Shown: positions 48,195 through 60,094, counted from the stretch's first letter. The stretch: DNA of 64,000 nucleotides from Amaurobius ferox (GCA_951213105.1 OX578133.1:145032051-145096050); one strand, 5' to 3'. Notes: generated by a model not told the origin, from the letters alone. Numbers and translations are program-made.

Positions 48195-49472
48195 GTCCGT
48201 TTGGTCAAACAAAATACTTTTTATTTTCCAGTGAATCCAGATATTTATAATCAAGTATCTTAGATATTAACAAAATACAACCAAAGCTTTACAGAAATGA
48301 CTCTATTATTATAGAAATATCTATATTGTCTAGAATACTGTAAATGCATGTAGAAAATAGAAGGCTATTCTAACTTGGCCAAAGTACTGCTTTATTTTTC
48401 AGTGAAAAATTAGATATCCACAATCATTCGATTAACAAAACACAGCCAACGCTTTAAAGAAATGTATTTATTATTAAAGAAGCGTCTCTATTGTCAAAAA
48501 TATTGTAAATAACTGAATGACAAAACTAGAAATTTCCATTGGACTAGAGATGCACCTATAACTTAATAGTTGTCCTTGCATGTGTTCAATGCCTCCATAT
48601 TATATGAATATGACGTATTTCAGTACTCAAAAATAAAATGCATGAGTAATTTCATTATGTAACGGTAAATGAAAGCTGCTGCAGATTTAAAACCAAGGCT
48701 TATAAAAGTTGGAGAAACACTTACCTAGTTCGCACTAAAAAGTTGGGTCCAGTTCGAGCCAGAGAAACCAGATCGGCGGATGAATACTTCGAAAAAAAAA
48801 AGGGATCGAATTTGATCCCTTCGAAAAGTTGATCGAGTTCTTCTGAAAAGTTGATCAAAAGTTGATAGAGTTCTTCTGAAAAGTTGATCGAAAGTTTCGA
48901 TCCAGGTTGAAACATCTCTATCTTAATGTTTTGTTGATATGTTGATGTTTCAATCCGGATTTGAATTTCCGATCCCCTTTGCAGAAGGGGATTGAACTCG
49001 ATCCTGTTCCTCCCGATGTATCCATCCACTGATCCTGCTCCTCTGGTCTAGGCGTACATAAATATATATTGATCTACGCCTAGCTCTGGTTCGGTCGAAA
49101 TCTAAATTCCTAGTGCGAACCAAAGCCCGTAGAATGAGGGCGAACGAGGTATAACAGAAGTTAAAATTTACCCCTTCTTTGTAGCTTTGCATATCGTTAA
49201 ATGCTATGAAATATTAAAATAAAATTATTCTGACTTTTGGCCAAATAAAATACTGCTTTATTTTCAGTAAAATTAAATATTCATTACCAAATATCTCAGA
49301 TAAATAAAATACAACCAAAGCTTTACAGAAATGTCTCTATTGTTAAATTTCTTACATCTAGTTAAAGGAATGATTGGATGTAACGGATCTACAGCGCATT
49401 TTTGTGCTAAACTTAAAGTTTCGAAGCTTCCAGGAATACAGTATCTTAGGATGTACTTTGCGGCAATACATT
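48195..49472 (-). promoter_or_regulatory. Arginine kinase 3' UTR with three poly(A)-signal modules
   Basis: On the minus strand the stop codon is followed by AT-rich sequence with AATAAA at 49262-49257. The block around it, from TTTGGCCAAA (49236-49245) to about 49350, recurs in diverged form at about 48374-48505 and 48200-48330. Each copy keeps an AATAAA (48396-48391 and 48225-48220) inside the context ACTG(A/G)AAA. The two distal copies are about 174 bp apart. A 393-bp inverted-repeat element separates them from the proximal copy. The UTR end is not visible from sequence; the first signal alone may be used, or the later ones may serve as alternatives. Confidence 0.55.
48728..49120. mobile_element. 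MITE-like element in the arginine kinase 3' flank
   Basis: Opens with GTTCGCACTA and closes with its inverse TAGTGCGAAC. Roughly 37-bp arms end at CCAGAG/CTCTGG. A second, inner palindrome around TCTAGGCG...CGCCTAG sits near 49050-49085. The middle holds short tandem repeats of GTTGATC...TTCTTCTGAAAA. No transposase sequence is present, so it is non-autonomous. The superfamily is not assigned because no clear target duplication was found. Confidence 0.6.
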
Positions 49473-49615
49473 TTAAGCAGCTTTCTCCATTCGGATAAGC
49501 TCCAAGATGCCGTCTTGCATCTCCTTGACAGCTTGATATTCAGTCAACCCCATGCGCCTCTTGTTGGAAATATCATAGACTCCTCCTTCACTTTCTGTGT
49601 GTTCTCCACGAGTTC
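49473..49615 (-). CDS. Arginine kinase, last coding exon with stop codon
   Basis: Begins after a pyrimidine-rich acceptor (TTTTTTTTGTAG) and encodes [18 protein letters not shown] and onward to [11 protein letters not shown], then TAA at 49475-49473. It holds the mobile active-site loop, with the RGEH segment carrying the Glu314 equivalent, and the C-terminal helix. Split codon phase and length give a protein of about 356 residues, matching the usual 355-357. No frameshift or stop interrupts the 46 residues. An open frame on the opposite strand at 49374-49637 is a shadow of this exon. Confidence 0.96.
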
Positions 49616-50389
49616 CTACAAAAAAAAGTGCAGATAATTCAGTTAGAAAATAATATTGTTGAATATTTTAGATTTTTACAACCTACACAACTTATAATAA
49701 TTATAGATTATAGCGTAAAATGCCGATCAAATAAAATATAATTTGCAGATGATCGTTTCTAAAACACGTTATGGATTTTCTGCGAGTACGATTACCACGT
49801 GCTAATGGTTTATGACATACAGCAGTGGTAGTGTTACCTCGTGAGAAAGAATAAACTAAAATAAGAAAAAATGAACACGAAAGCCAGGACGATAAATCCA
49901 GAAAAGAAAAATGGCCACTAAAAAAGGGAGAATAAAACAAAGAGAAAAACAAATTAAATATGGTTAAGTCAAGACAGGTAGAGATATGATATAATAGAAA
50001 ACTTGTATTTTGATATACAGCAGTAGTCTGTTATACAGCTTAAGCTATCTTTGCAAAAAACGAAAAAACCTATAAGAGAGTGTTTCTCAAACACCAGTGC
50101 TCGCAGTATTGTTGTCGACCCAAAATCAAAAATTTGTCCCCAAAAAATTAATTATCACAATAGTCCTTTCAATAAGTTTCATCCAGAATTTCTGTTTTAG
50201 CTATGGATTGATCTTCATTTCGTTAAATCAAAGTTTTCGTTACAATTTCTCGTCTAATTAGGTTTGATCTGTATTTATTTATTTTAAATAAAGAAATTTA
50301 CATTTTTTATTCCATGCTTTGATTTACTTAATTCGCCTAAAAAAGTTTTAAAATAGTCTAGTTTTTCCTTTATTGATCCATTGTAAAAA

Positions 50390-50770
50390 TTTGCTAAATC
50401 TACAGATTCCCACTAGGAAATTCTAGCGTATTTCACGATACATTACGTACATTTAAAAAATCTACCGATCTACTGTAGTACATTTCTAAAATCTAAAGAT
50501 AAGCTGTAATAAAATTTAACAATCTACCAATCCAAGGGAGTATATTTCTAAAACCGAAATATCCGCTGTAGTACAGTTCTAAAATCTATATCGACGATAA
50601 TACACTTCAATAATCTACCTATCCGTGATAATACATATCTAAAATCTACCATTCCGTGATTACATTTCTAAAATCTACTGCTCCACGGTTACATTTATAA
50701 AATCTACCCATCCACAATAGTGCATTTCTAATATCTACTGATCCATGGTAGTACGTTTCTAAAATATATC
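50390..50770. repeat. Diverged ~35-bp tandem array
   Basis: About ten copies of a 34-37 bp unit resembling TACATTTCTAAAATCTAC followed by GATCCACGGTAG lie inside the arginine kinase intron. Copies differ by substitutions and small indels, so the array is old. Confidence 0.75.
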
Positions 50771-52083
50771 ATATACACAATGGATGTGATATAAACGCCA
50801 GTATTGTAGTATAGCCATTTTTTTCTGGGGAAGGGGGGGGGGGATCTTTAAAAATAATCAATACTCTCTAAGACATACAATAGAATGTGATCCCATGAAT
50901 CTGAGAGAAGGGCACGTGTAGATATCTCCATCGCCGACATTTAAGAGAGCGGTATTTAGAGCGCCATCGGATGATGTGCCACCTGCGATCGCAAAAAGTA
51001 CTCAACAAATATTTTAAAAAACAATGGAATATCTGAAGAACTGCTGTTTATATAATTCTGAAAAATCATTTACTCGATTTCTAATGTAAAATTACTATAA
51101 AAAGTTTGTTTTGAAAGAAGTCCCATCTCCAATATTATATAAAAATTACTAAAAACTGCAAATACATCAAAAACAGTTCATTTTACCAGCTTCAAAAGGG
51201 TTTCATTCACTTCCTCGTGAGAAAATATATGTTAAATGACTACTTGCGTAAACGAATTAACAAATTAAGCATTTTTAATTTTTTTTTAAATATAAATTAA
51301 AAAATTTAAAAATAGCCGATATTTATTTAGTAAGCCATAGCCATTGTTTTTCACCGAGAACAACCTCAGAAATTTTTAGCACACCTCTATGGTATAAAAA
51401 ACATTTAGTCTCGTAGAATCGGGGGACTGCACATGGAGCCCCTATGTTCCCGGACTAAAAGTACTTGCCGTTCATCGAGAAGGGGGACAGTGAAAGTTCA
51501 AAAACTCCACATAATAGCCAGGAGTTCTAAAAATTTCCCCCTGAGCATTCAGCTTATTTCAGATGTGGAAAATGTGATCCTACTTGACCGCTAATACTTG
51601 CAAAATTTTTAAGGTAAAATATAGCAAAAGTTACTTGTCATAACATTTCGAAAAGATTTCAATACATTTTATGTGCTATTTCATATTTGATATCCTTTAT
51701 CAATGCGATACTAAATCTTCCGTGAAAATTGCAAAGTCCTTAATTTTATTCACTTTCATGTTGATTTGACTATTAGGTTGAAGGAAGTTTCCAAACCATG
51801 GTCTAAATAGGCACTTAAATTATAAATTGTGGTATTTTATGTTCACCTACATAAATTAACTTAAAATTAAATATTAACAAATAATAATAAAACAATTTGT
51901 AATAAACTAATGTTATGTTCATTAAATTTTAAAACTCGACAATTCCTATTCTGTTAGAAAGTAACACAAACAAAAAGACCTAACAAATACGACAGATGCA
52001 CAACAGATAAACAGAAATATTCTATAATCACAGATTCCGTCTATAGAGGGCATTTCCAGAACTAGAAATCATGCTCCCATAGA

Positions 52084-52434
52084 GATATCAGCATCCATGG
52101 ACCGGTTTTGAAATCTTTAATGCTTTTCAACATGGAATAGTCGATAAATGCGATGAAAGCAAGAAAACTGGCTATTTGCTGCAATTTTATGAACTCCTGC
52201 GTTGGCCAACGATTGCCACACAGTTCACTTCCCATATCAAAAAGATTGAGCTCACTTTGCACAACGCTGCAATAGCCAAGTTCATAATCACAAACTCACC
52301 AAAAAGTTCCAACAACGTTGCATGAAATTGCGGCATATTGAAACTCTCGCAGTTATAAATGGCATTGCAGTTATTAGCTATTCCATGCTGAAGAGCTTTA
52401 AAAAGCTCGAAACCGGTCCATAGATAAGGGTATC
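52084..52434. mobile_element. Foldback/MITE with long inverted arms
   Basis: The left arm runs from GATATCAGCATCCATGGACC through CATGGAATAG. The right arm is its inverse ending GGTCCATAGATAAGGGTATC. Arms of about 70-80 bp share GGACCGGTTT and CATGGAATAG in reverse orientation around a ~200-bp middle. No coding sequence is seen. Confidence 0.55.
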
Positions 52435-53029
52435 TTAAATCGGATTGCGATTTGTATAATTATTCAAGCAAACCCATCTGAAAACCAATGTATCAATTAT
52501 CCAAGCTTAAGTCTGACTTCCTCATGTAGTGAAATTCTCCAAAGTCATTGAATCTAATTAATGTAAATACAAATAAGCAATTACCCACATCTTCGTCATC
52601 ATTCACATTCTTGTTAAAATGGAATTACGACAAGCGCGATAATCCTTCAGTTAATACTCGACTTGAAGACTCACAGTTAATGGACTCTAACTGTGCGGAC
52701 GATAAATCTTAAAACTCCATGTTTAAAGCTCCGGAACGTTATAATTTGCATAAATATCAAAATAATGCGTTTGTAATTAACTAAAATACGCATAATAAGA
52801 CATAATCAAATCATAAAATAAATTTTTATGCCTTGCGCAATCGTCTATTATTGTCAGCGACGGATAATTGACAGTCGGTCTATTGAATCTCTCTTTAACA
52901 GCTTTTCCGAGTTAATTTAACAATGCAGCACTATTCGAACCTGTCAAATTTATAATTTTCAATCCAATTACAAACCTATCCACTGGTTCTAATATGCTAT
53001 TACATATGTTCCGACTAGGGTCCCGGAGT

Positions 53030-53110
53030 TTGGAATCCCGAGATTCCAGCTAAAGAAATGGTCTCGAAATCCCGGGATTAGAAATCCTGAAATTCGGGAT
53101 TTCTCTTAAC
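53030..53110. repeat. GGGATT-rich repeat segment
   Basis: Short repeats of AATCCCGGGATT type follow CTAGGGTCCCGG. A similar block with inverted ends (ending CCCGGCACTAGGG) occurs at 56240-56420. The pair may mark the ends of one older insertion holding the piggyBac-like and Tc1-like pieces, but the terminal match is imperfect. Confidence 0.35.
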
Positions 53111-53279
53111 TGGTAAAACAGCACTGTAATGCTATAGAAACTTTTTTATCGAAAAAAAAAATATTACTTCTAGCGGATTTCGCAAGCCACAAACAATATC
53201 TGGTTTATTTAAATATGTTTCCCATTTTATAACAAAATTACAGTGGGTGAAATGCGTTTATTAGCTTATTTTTATATAT

Positions 53280-54160
53280 AAATTAGCAGTATATCCGTTC
53301 TTCGTAAGGAATATATAATATAAAGTAACTTAAAATTCACAATTATGAGCAAATTCTTGAAGTATTCTAAATGGCATTGTTATTAAAAACATTCTATTAA
53401 AATATTTAATTTAATTCTACAAAAAAGAAGTATAAGAATATCTGTTCACCCTATGCAAAATTATCTTCACAGACAGATCTGAGGAATAAAGCATCCTTGT
53501 CCTGTTTGCAAACAAATTTAGAAAACATTTGAAATTGGATGCATATATGCTAAAATGGTATTAGAAGATATACCCGTGCAATTTTTATTCTGTTTCAACA
53601 ATTGGCTAAACATAATATATGAGTTAATTGTCAAAACACAATATACGAGTTTGAAATATATTTGCCAAAATAAAATAAATGATGTAAGAAATTAAAAATA
53701 GCAGTAATTCGCTAAATCTTCAAACACGACGGTCGTAATCCAATCGAAAATGCATTACCCTTCATTTATAAAAATTTATTTTTATATCAATTTCTGTATT
53801 ATTTAAATCTGAGAAAAAATAATAAAAAGCGTCTGCTATATATAAACATATTTGATTTAAATGCATTGCTAAGAGCAACATGATGTCATTTTCTTCAAAT
53901 AAATTTGTGGAAAAAATATCTTCTGCATAATGCTATGTCTACCGAAGGTTTAATAGAGCGTTTTTTATTAATATCTCTCCAACCCCTGGTCCTAAAAACT
54001 CGAAGCATAGACTAAATTTTAAGAGGGGCAATACCAAGGCTACTCACAAAATTTCACGAAATTCGGTACAGCAATTCTCCCGTGATGAGACAAATAAACA
54101 TAGATACATACATAATACAAATAAACAGACAGATTTTCATTTTTATTTATATAGATTTTA
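53280..54160 (+). repeat. Family P interspersed repeat, most complete copy
   Basis: Runs from TAGCAGTATATCCGTTCTTC to the run of dinucleotide-rich sequence ending TATTTATATAGATT. Internal landmarks are CTTCACAGACAGATCTGAGG, CAACCCCTGGTCCTA and TTCTCCCGTGATGAGACAAA. Related copies are at 4057-5260, 5375-5515, 20271-22345. No protein coding was recognised and the class is unassigned. Confidence 0.65.
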
Positions 54161-54759
54161 TGTGCAGTTTGATCAATAATAACCAGTTACATTTTCCAGT
54201 ATATATGTATGTCAAAGTACACATGTCCATTTAAAGTAAAATAATCAAACATTTTCATATATACATATTTTGTTTAATTTAAGATGTATTTGTTACAGTT
54301 CACTATTGTTTAACTATTGTTCATTATTCAACATTTTTAGTATGGCTAATGTTCATTACAAACGCAAAAAATGAACAAAAATATATTCCTCTTTTTATAA
54401 AAATGATCATTATATCCGAAAAATCTTTGTACCGAATGTTTTTATAAGCAATAACAATATGATATAATCATTTAAGTACATGTAATATTTATGGACAAAT
54501 AAATCAAAATGTAAGAGTATAAAATATAAGTCCCTTTAACACTAAACTACCGATATTTAATGTGTACCTATTTCTACCACAGCGGATCAAATGGCCTGTC
54601 TTCAAAAAGCCATATATTTTACTATGTATGTATAGCACAAAACTATACCATTTAGTATAATTTGGTGAGTAAATAAAACAATTTTGTCCAAATAACGGTT
54701 CTAATTTGTTTATTTATTCAATTAAAAAAATGGAAAAAAATAAGAGAACAAAATCCCCA

Positions 54760-54890
54760 TTTATTATGAATTGGAGCACATTATTATGAATTACCTCATT
54801 TATTATGCATTTCCCTATTTATTATGAATTTATTTTGAATTTCCCCATTTATTCCGAATTTCCCTACAATTATTATGAATTGGCCCTCGT
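54760..54890. repeat. Short tandem repeat, unit like ATTTATTATGAATT
   Basis: Several irregular copies of a unit resembling CCCATTTATTATGAATTTCC replace the expected downstream part of the piggyBac-like reading frame. Confidence 0.6.
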
Positions 54891-55200
54891 CCAGATGTAG
54901 AACCTTCTTCTATTTCTTGCCAGACTATCCCATCACTCGCAGTTTCGATACATTGATCCTCTACATCACTTTCACTTTCGGAACTCAATAACGAAATCGT
55001 TCTCTTTTGTCCTCTACGCATATTCAAAATATTCTCCTCTTCATCATCTGTACCTGAGGATTCGCATCCGTCCTTAGTGTCAAATGAGTCATCATGCTGT
55101 TCTATGCTATCCACTTCACTTTCAGATAGTTCCTTTTCACTGGATCCCGAACACTCTTCAGCTATATTATTTACTTTTCTAATAATTTGAAATATCTTGA
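54870..55200 (-). pseudogene. piggyBac-like transposase N-terminal fragment
   Basis: An acidic, serine-rich stretch (SGTDDEEEN, SSESESDVEDQ) is followed by DGIVWQEIEEGSTSGRGPIH. That is the layout of the disordered N terminus and first conserved block of piggyBac-type transposases (acidic tail, then ..W....GR...N). The frame is open upstream of the GTG at 55114, to roughly 55200. Downstream it runs straight into the ATTTATTATGAATT tandem repeat, so the catalytic DDD domain is missing. It is nested in the arginine kinase intron. Alternatively it could be a domesticated fragment, but no support for that is visible. Confidence 0.5.
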
Positions 55201-55481
55201 ATTTCTCGACATTCTTGGGATAAGAATTATCGCCATAATAATGAAATAAGAATTATTGACTCACAACTATAACTTCGAAATTGTCAAACTGAAACTGAAA
55301 TCTAACACCCAATAGGTATCAACAAGTATAATGCAAAACAGCAAAATTCTGATGCAATATTAAAAAAATTTCATCACACAATCTATTACACAAGTCAAAT
55401 AACCCGTTGCGGTAGGTAGGTCCAGTTGTATATATTTCTCGGTAAAAATATAAACAAGAGAAAAATAAATATAGAAAAATA

Positions 55482-56085
55482 CACTCATTGCCATAAAAAT
55501 TTGCGCACCAGGCATCTCGAAATGGTTCTGACAGGCACAGGGGCCATTGTGGAGGTGCTGTCTGTGTCCTGATGGCAGACAATGATGCAGTTGGCGCTGA
55601 GCGTGAGTGTCGGGTGATGTGACGATCTTCTCGGCTATTGGTCTGCCGAGGGCGTCCTGAGCCTGAGCGCCGTGTATGCGACCTCTTTCTCGTCTACTGA
55701 TGCCAACACCTCTTCACAGTAAAGTTAGAACGGGCTAGGTGGTGGGGGATATTAGCCGACCTGACCACCCGGCTTCCATCATCCCGATGATTCTTCCCCT
55801 CTCGAACTCTGACAGCTGATCATATTGCCTTTAATGGCGACGTAACGACATCCCAAATGAAAAAGCGTCTCTCTGCAACAGATTAAGTACAGGCAAAAAA
55901 CCTCTGCGTACCTTTTTTCTGCGCCAGGGAGAACGAAGTTCGAGGCTCTCTGGTAGCATTACGCAATGTGCCATCACGCTGTATTTCTAATCATTTGCTT
56001 AATTGCCTGACACGTACCTTCGTACCAAGTTTCGTTACGATCCCACAATTACTTCTTGGTGAGCAAATTTTTATGGCAATGAGTG
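55482..56085 (-). mobile_element. Internally deleted Tc1-like transposon
   Basis: A 604-bp element with terminal inverted repeats CACTCATTGCCATAAAAATT (one mismatch within the next ten bases), flanked on both sides by TA. On the minus strand it carries the start of a Tc1-family transposase: FERGRIIGMMEAGW-like helix-turn-helix sequence, then HHLARSNFTVKRCW, then RRSGSGRPRQTNSREDRHIT. A frameshift near 55740 and a stop after KRCWHQ break it. The DDE catalytic part is absent; the second repeat follows directly. So it is a non-autonomous deletion derivative that kept the DNA-binding region. Confidence 0.85.
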
Positions 56086-56239
56086 TACATTGGATGTAAA
56101 TTATAATAAAAGTCGTAAAGTCAGATGGCGATGTAATAACGTTGTATGTAAGAAATTTTGCCAGAAAGCTTAAAAAGGATCATTTGACCCGTCGTGGTAG
56201 GTTTAATATTAAATGAAGTGAAATAAAATTCCCTATGTG

Positions 56240-56420
56240 GTATGGAATCTCGAGTTAAAAATTCTTAATCCCAAAATCCCGGGTTTGTAAAAAATGTCTG
56301 GGATTACAATCCCTGATCGATAGCCTGCATGGCTAAAGATTGCAATCCCAGACATTGCAATCCCTACCACTGGGGTTCAATCCCAGATATTGCAATTCAG
56401 ACATTTCAATCCCGGCACTA
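56240..56420. repeat. GGGATTGCAATCCC-rich repeat segment
   Basis: Contains five or more repeats of (T)GGGATTgCAATCCC. It partners the block at 53030-53110 in opposite orientation, ending CACTAGGG. No coding sequence. Confidence 0.4.
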
Positions 56421-57887
56421 GGGTTCTTTTATTAGCATTTTAATAATCACGGGATAATCTGTCGATATAGCGAATTGGCGTTAATAAATTGATTTTACAT
56501 TATTGTAAAGTGCAGATTCATACAAAATCAAATAAAATTTCAAGTACTCATTTAAAATATGCGTTATCATACTGTGGATAATTCGTGGGAAAAACACACA
56601 CCTAGAATAATTAATGTTTTCATAGAATTATCATATCGCTTCCTGTTAATTGAACTCAGAATTCGTAAAGTCTAGCAACAAAACATATTTTCGATATTAT
56701 AATTATTTCCTCAATGAGGTCTTGTGATCGCTGACAGCTTTGACAAAACTTCTGACACATTCATTAAACTTTTTTATGGAATTTTAACCGATTGTGTTTA
56801 TATAACATACTTCTGAGGTTTTATCCTTATTGCTGTTATAAAGGTGTTCATCTTGTGATTGGATTTCTTAATTTTTTCGCCCTTTAAAACAATTTTACTC
56901 AATCATGGTGACAATTTTAAATTATGGATTACTAAGATTTTTTTCAACTATCAACAATTTACTGAAATAATTAAAATGTTCAATTTGATTTTGAATGAAC
57001 TTTACTTTTTCTAACTAAACTTAGACAGGAGCAGTTTTCTTATCAGTGGGCACAAAAATCCCTAAAGCAAGAATTTTAAAATTCTAATATTCTTGAAAAA
57101 TTCTAAATCCCCAAAAATCTAAAATCCTTGCATTAAAGAGTTTAGGGCTAACTGATCCCTTGCACCATGCTAACGAGCGGCAGTGATCGCGAAACAGTGG
57201 TGTACGTGTGGTAATAGAGGATTGGTTGAGCACTTTCTTACAATTGTTGAGCAATTTCTATGTTAAGCACTTTCTCACAATTGTTGAGCTATTTCATATT
57301 GAACAATTTCTATATCGGCTTCGTCAATTCCTCTCTTGCTGTACTTCGTTTATGTGGAACATCTAGACTGTCTAGGTTCATTTTTGATGTAGAGTAGATG
57401 TGATCAAATAGGATGTATTACGATCAAATAGGATATATCCTTAATTTATTTTCATTGAAATTCAGTTACTATATTTTATTTTATAACATTGTCAAAATAT
57501 ACAGTATGAAACTTTTTATTTGCTAATTCTGGTCCCTGATTTTATGTCTCCCCCAAAAAATATTTTATCACGTTTTGCCCTTAACGAAAACAAACCTTGT
57601 CAGAGTAGTCGCACAGTTTGATTTTCTGGTTGTAACGCCACTTGCACAATTTAACATTGCAAGTTAGATGCAGTAGATGGCTGAAGTCTGAATAATACTG
57701 AAGTAATAATTTTCCCATCACCCTAAGATTTTTAGCAGTAATTTCTATTCACGGATATTTACAGCGAACAGGATGCTATCCTGTATTTAAAAAAAAAAAA
57801 AAAAACTTAGAAATTGATAAGGTCATGCGAGACAGAACCACTTCGAAGTATAATATGGAGGATAAAAGTGTAGTTTTGTGTTTTATA

Positions 57888-58609
57888 CAGAGTGTTTTAG
57901 CATAGTTGACCTCGCCTTTCAAGCTTCGGCAATTGGTTTTAGACAAATACTTCTAATTTGAAAGTTTGTTAAAATTAAATGCAAAATTCTTTCATATATT
58001 TTTTTCGGTGGGTGATGCTTTTATTAAAACAAGGGGTCTCATTTTTTATATGGTCTCTTGAGCAAAAAAATTCGATAAGGAAAATATTTTTCTGTACAGC
58101 AAAAAAAGAAAAAAAACCTGGTGCAATTATCACCAATATTCAGCGAGTTATTGCTTTTTAAATATAGGAATTTTAGGCCTTTAAATCAAGGGTCAGCTGC
58201 ATATAAAATTACATAGACACGCATTATGCAATATCCAGTTTCAATTTTCAGTCTGCCTCAGCCGCAATCGAGAGATAAACCAATTTCAATTTTCCAATTT
58301 TAGCCTTATTTTGCTAATTTTTTACTTTATTTCTATTGTAAATATCTTCATGAATAATGTAGAAAATTGCACAGTTTCTTTTTCCTGTGACTATTTACTA
58401 TACAGGGCAACTTTTTCTATTTGAACGCTTTTGCACAAGGTTCATATAAAAATTTATACCCCCAATTTCTAAAAAAATATCACCCACCAAAAAAAATTTG
58501 TATGAAAGAATTTCACATTTAATTTTAACAAACTTCTAAATTGGAAGCATGTGCCTAAAACCAATTGCCAATGCTCTAAAAGCGAGGTCAACTATGCTGA
58601 AGCATACTG
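57888..58609. mobile_element. 722-bp MITE with ~125-bp terminal inverted repeats
   Basis: Both ends are preceded or followed by TATA. The left arm begins CAGAGTGTTTTAGCATAGTT and the right, read inverted, CAGTATGCTTCAGCATAGTT. The arms stay alignable for about 125 bp, through GACCTCGC, CAATTGGTTTTAG, GTTTGTTAAAATTAAATG, ATTCTTTCATA and GGTGGGTGAT. The middle has no transposase; the 60-residue open frame at 57979-58161 resembles nothing I know. TA duplication and long arms suggest a Tc1/mariner-mobilised element. Confidence 0.8.
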
Positions 58610-58659
58610 TATATTCAAATATAAAAGAGAGAAATAATATTTTCAATCTTTAGAATGAG

Positions 58660-58712
58660 CAGCGCGTGGTGTAGACAGCCAGAGATCGAAGATTCGATTG
58701 CCCGGAAAAAAA
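58660..58712 (+). repeat. tRNA-like fragment (possible SINE relic)
   Basis: GCAGCGCGTGGTGTAGAC resembles an RNA polymerase III A box, and GATTCGATTGCCCGG about 15 bases later resembles a B box. It is too short and mismatched to be a functional tRNA. Confidence 0.3.
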
Positions 58713-59321
58713 AATTCTTTACACGCTGTATTTTATTGTGTTCGTTTTTAATTTCCTTTAGAATTCTCCTTTATTAACAAGGAAAGGTCTAAAAACTTGA
58801 ATGGAAAGATATTAAAGTATCGTAGGAAACATTTTAATAGCCCATAAATAGTACAAGTAGATTTGGTAGTACATGTAGCAGTGGTACAAGTAGTATACCA
58901 CGTCGATTTTCTACTATGGAAAAACATATGACTAAAATTGAGATGTAAATAAAGAAAGGAAAAAGCTTTCTAAAAGTATTTCACGCACGCATAAAATAGG
59001 GACACGCAATGGTTTCCAAGAGAAACAAAACCTTTTGTTTTCAACACATATCTTGGGGTATATATAGCAATAGAAAATTGAAAACATAATAATTGAAGCG
59101 GATATTATAAACCTTGCATTCCACATTTCCAGTAAAATCCATAAATATTGGCTTTGCTCTAATATAAATTACTTTTTCCGCACATATGCGAATTGGAAAA
59201 GCTCGCAAGGCGAAATATTAGTGTATAAAATATATAATTTTAAATTAGGATATTAGAATTTCTCATAACTTTGGCAAATTTTATTAAAAGAATAATTAGT
59301 AAATTAATGTTGCATTCCTAC

Positions 59322-59505
59322 CTCTGACTTGAAGGTTGAATCGTCCAGCAATTGCCTCCAGCTGTTCTTTATTCTTAGCAAGCTTCGGTAATTGGATGTG
59401 TACAGATGCCCGGATCGTTGTTCCCAAGTTAGTTGGGCAGAAAGTCAAAAATCCAAGTCTGTCGTCATGTGAGAAGGGAAGTTTAGATTCAATAATATTT
59501 ACTGC
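59322..59505 (-). CDS. Arginine kinase, penultimate coding exon
   Basis: Encodes 61 residues plus one base of the next codon. Arginine kinase transfers phosphate between ATP and arginine to buffer energy in invertebrate muscle and nerve. The exon reads [18 protein letters not shown] and continues through the conserved [13 protein letters not shown] block to FNLQVR. In Limulus numbering the reactive Cys271 is in CPTNLG, Arg280 in TIRAS, and Arg309 is the last whole codon. The acceptor is TTTTCCAG and the donor GTAGG; the intron is phase 1. Joining to the exon at 49615-49473 makes the codon for Gly310 and continues in frame. Residues before about 249 are not in the window, so earlier exons must lie beyond position 64000. 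Family identification is essentially certain from sequence; the chelicerate affinity is from memory. Confidence 0.96.
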
Positions 59506-59794
59506 CTGGAAAAGAAAGAATATGGAATTAGCAATTCAAAGCTATATAAAACAAATATGCAATCGCAGGGACGTATATGAAGATGATTTACATAGTTAGC
59601 TACAGTTTCTTTGTTTCATGTCTACTTCACTATCATTTGGCGAAAATAGATCATGCTCTGATGAAACTGCTAAAAACGCTGCAATCACTTTTATATAACA
59701 GGGTATGGGTCATAGGCGCCGAGTTTTCAAAATCTCAGGGGGGGCACAATCCGATAAAGTTATGCAATAGATTTACAAGTCGATAAAGCTATAA

Positions 59795-60072
59795 CAACTT
59801 ACAAGACCTTCTTGAAAAAAGTAAGCAAATGTCTGCTAGATGACTACAATTGTTGCGAGGGCATTATAAGCCCTACTTGAGGCCAAAAGATCAATATGCG
59901 CTCTTAACAACCGCCAAGAACGAACTGCCCAACGAACGACAGTAGTGATTGTTAAGCGCGCATACTGTTATTTTGGTCTGAAAAAGGGGGCTAATAATGC
60001 CATCTAAGTAACTGCAGTCACCTAACTGACATATATATGCTTTCCTCGAGGAAATTTTGTAAGTTATTGTCT
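59795..60072. mobile_element. Foldback element with ~125-bp arms
   Basis: AACTTACAAG... through AAGCAAATGTC, TAGATGACT, GGCATTATAAGCCC and GCGCTCTTAACAA on the left recurs in inverse on the right, centred near 59935. Identity is imperfect but continuous. No coding. Confidence 0.55.
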
Positions 60073-60094
60073 TACAAGCAGGAGTTTTGGAGTG

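Larger units (their letters stand above)
49616..59321 (-). other. Last intron of the arginine kinase gene (9.7 kb)
   Basis: Bounded by GTAGG at 59321 and TTTGTAG at 49616. Its length comes largely from inserted repeats listed separately: a 35-bp array, a foldback, a family P copy, a piggyBac-like fragment, a deleted Tc1-like element and a long-TIR MITE. Between 50780 and 52080, 52440 and 53280, 54160 and 54760, 56410 and 57880, and 58710 and 59320 I see only AT-rich sequence without a recognisable feature, apart from short homopolymers such as the G tract near 50827. Confidence 0.9.

Noticed and set aside
49374..49637. An 87-residue plus-strand gene
   Set aside because: It is the antisense shadow of the arginine kinase last exon.
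53030..56420. A complete piggyBac element bounded by CTAGGG / CCCTAG-like ends
   Set aside because: The ends are not clean inverted repeats and no TTAA duplication is present, so only the ORF fragment is reported.
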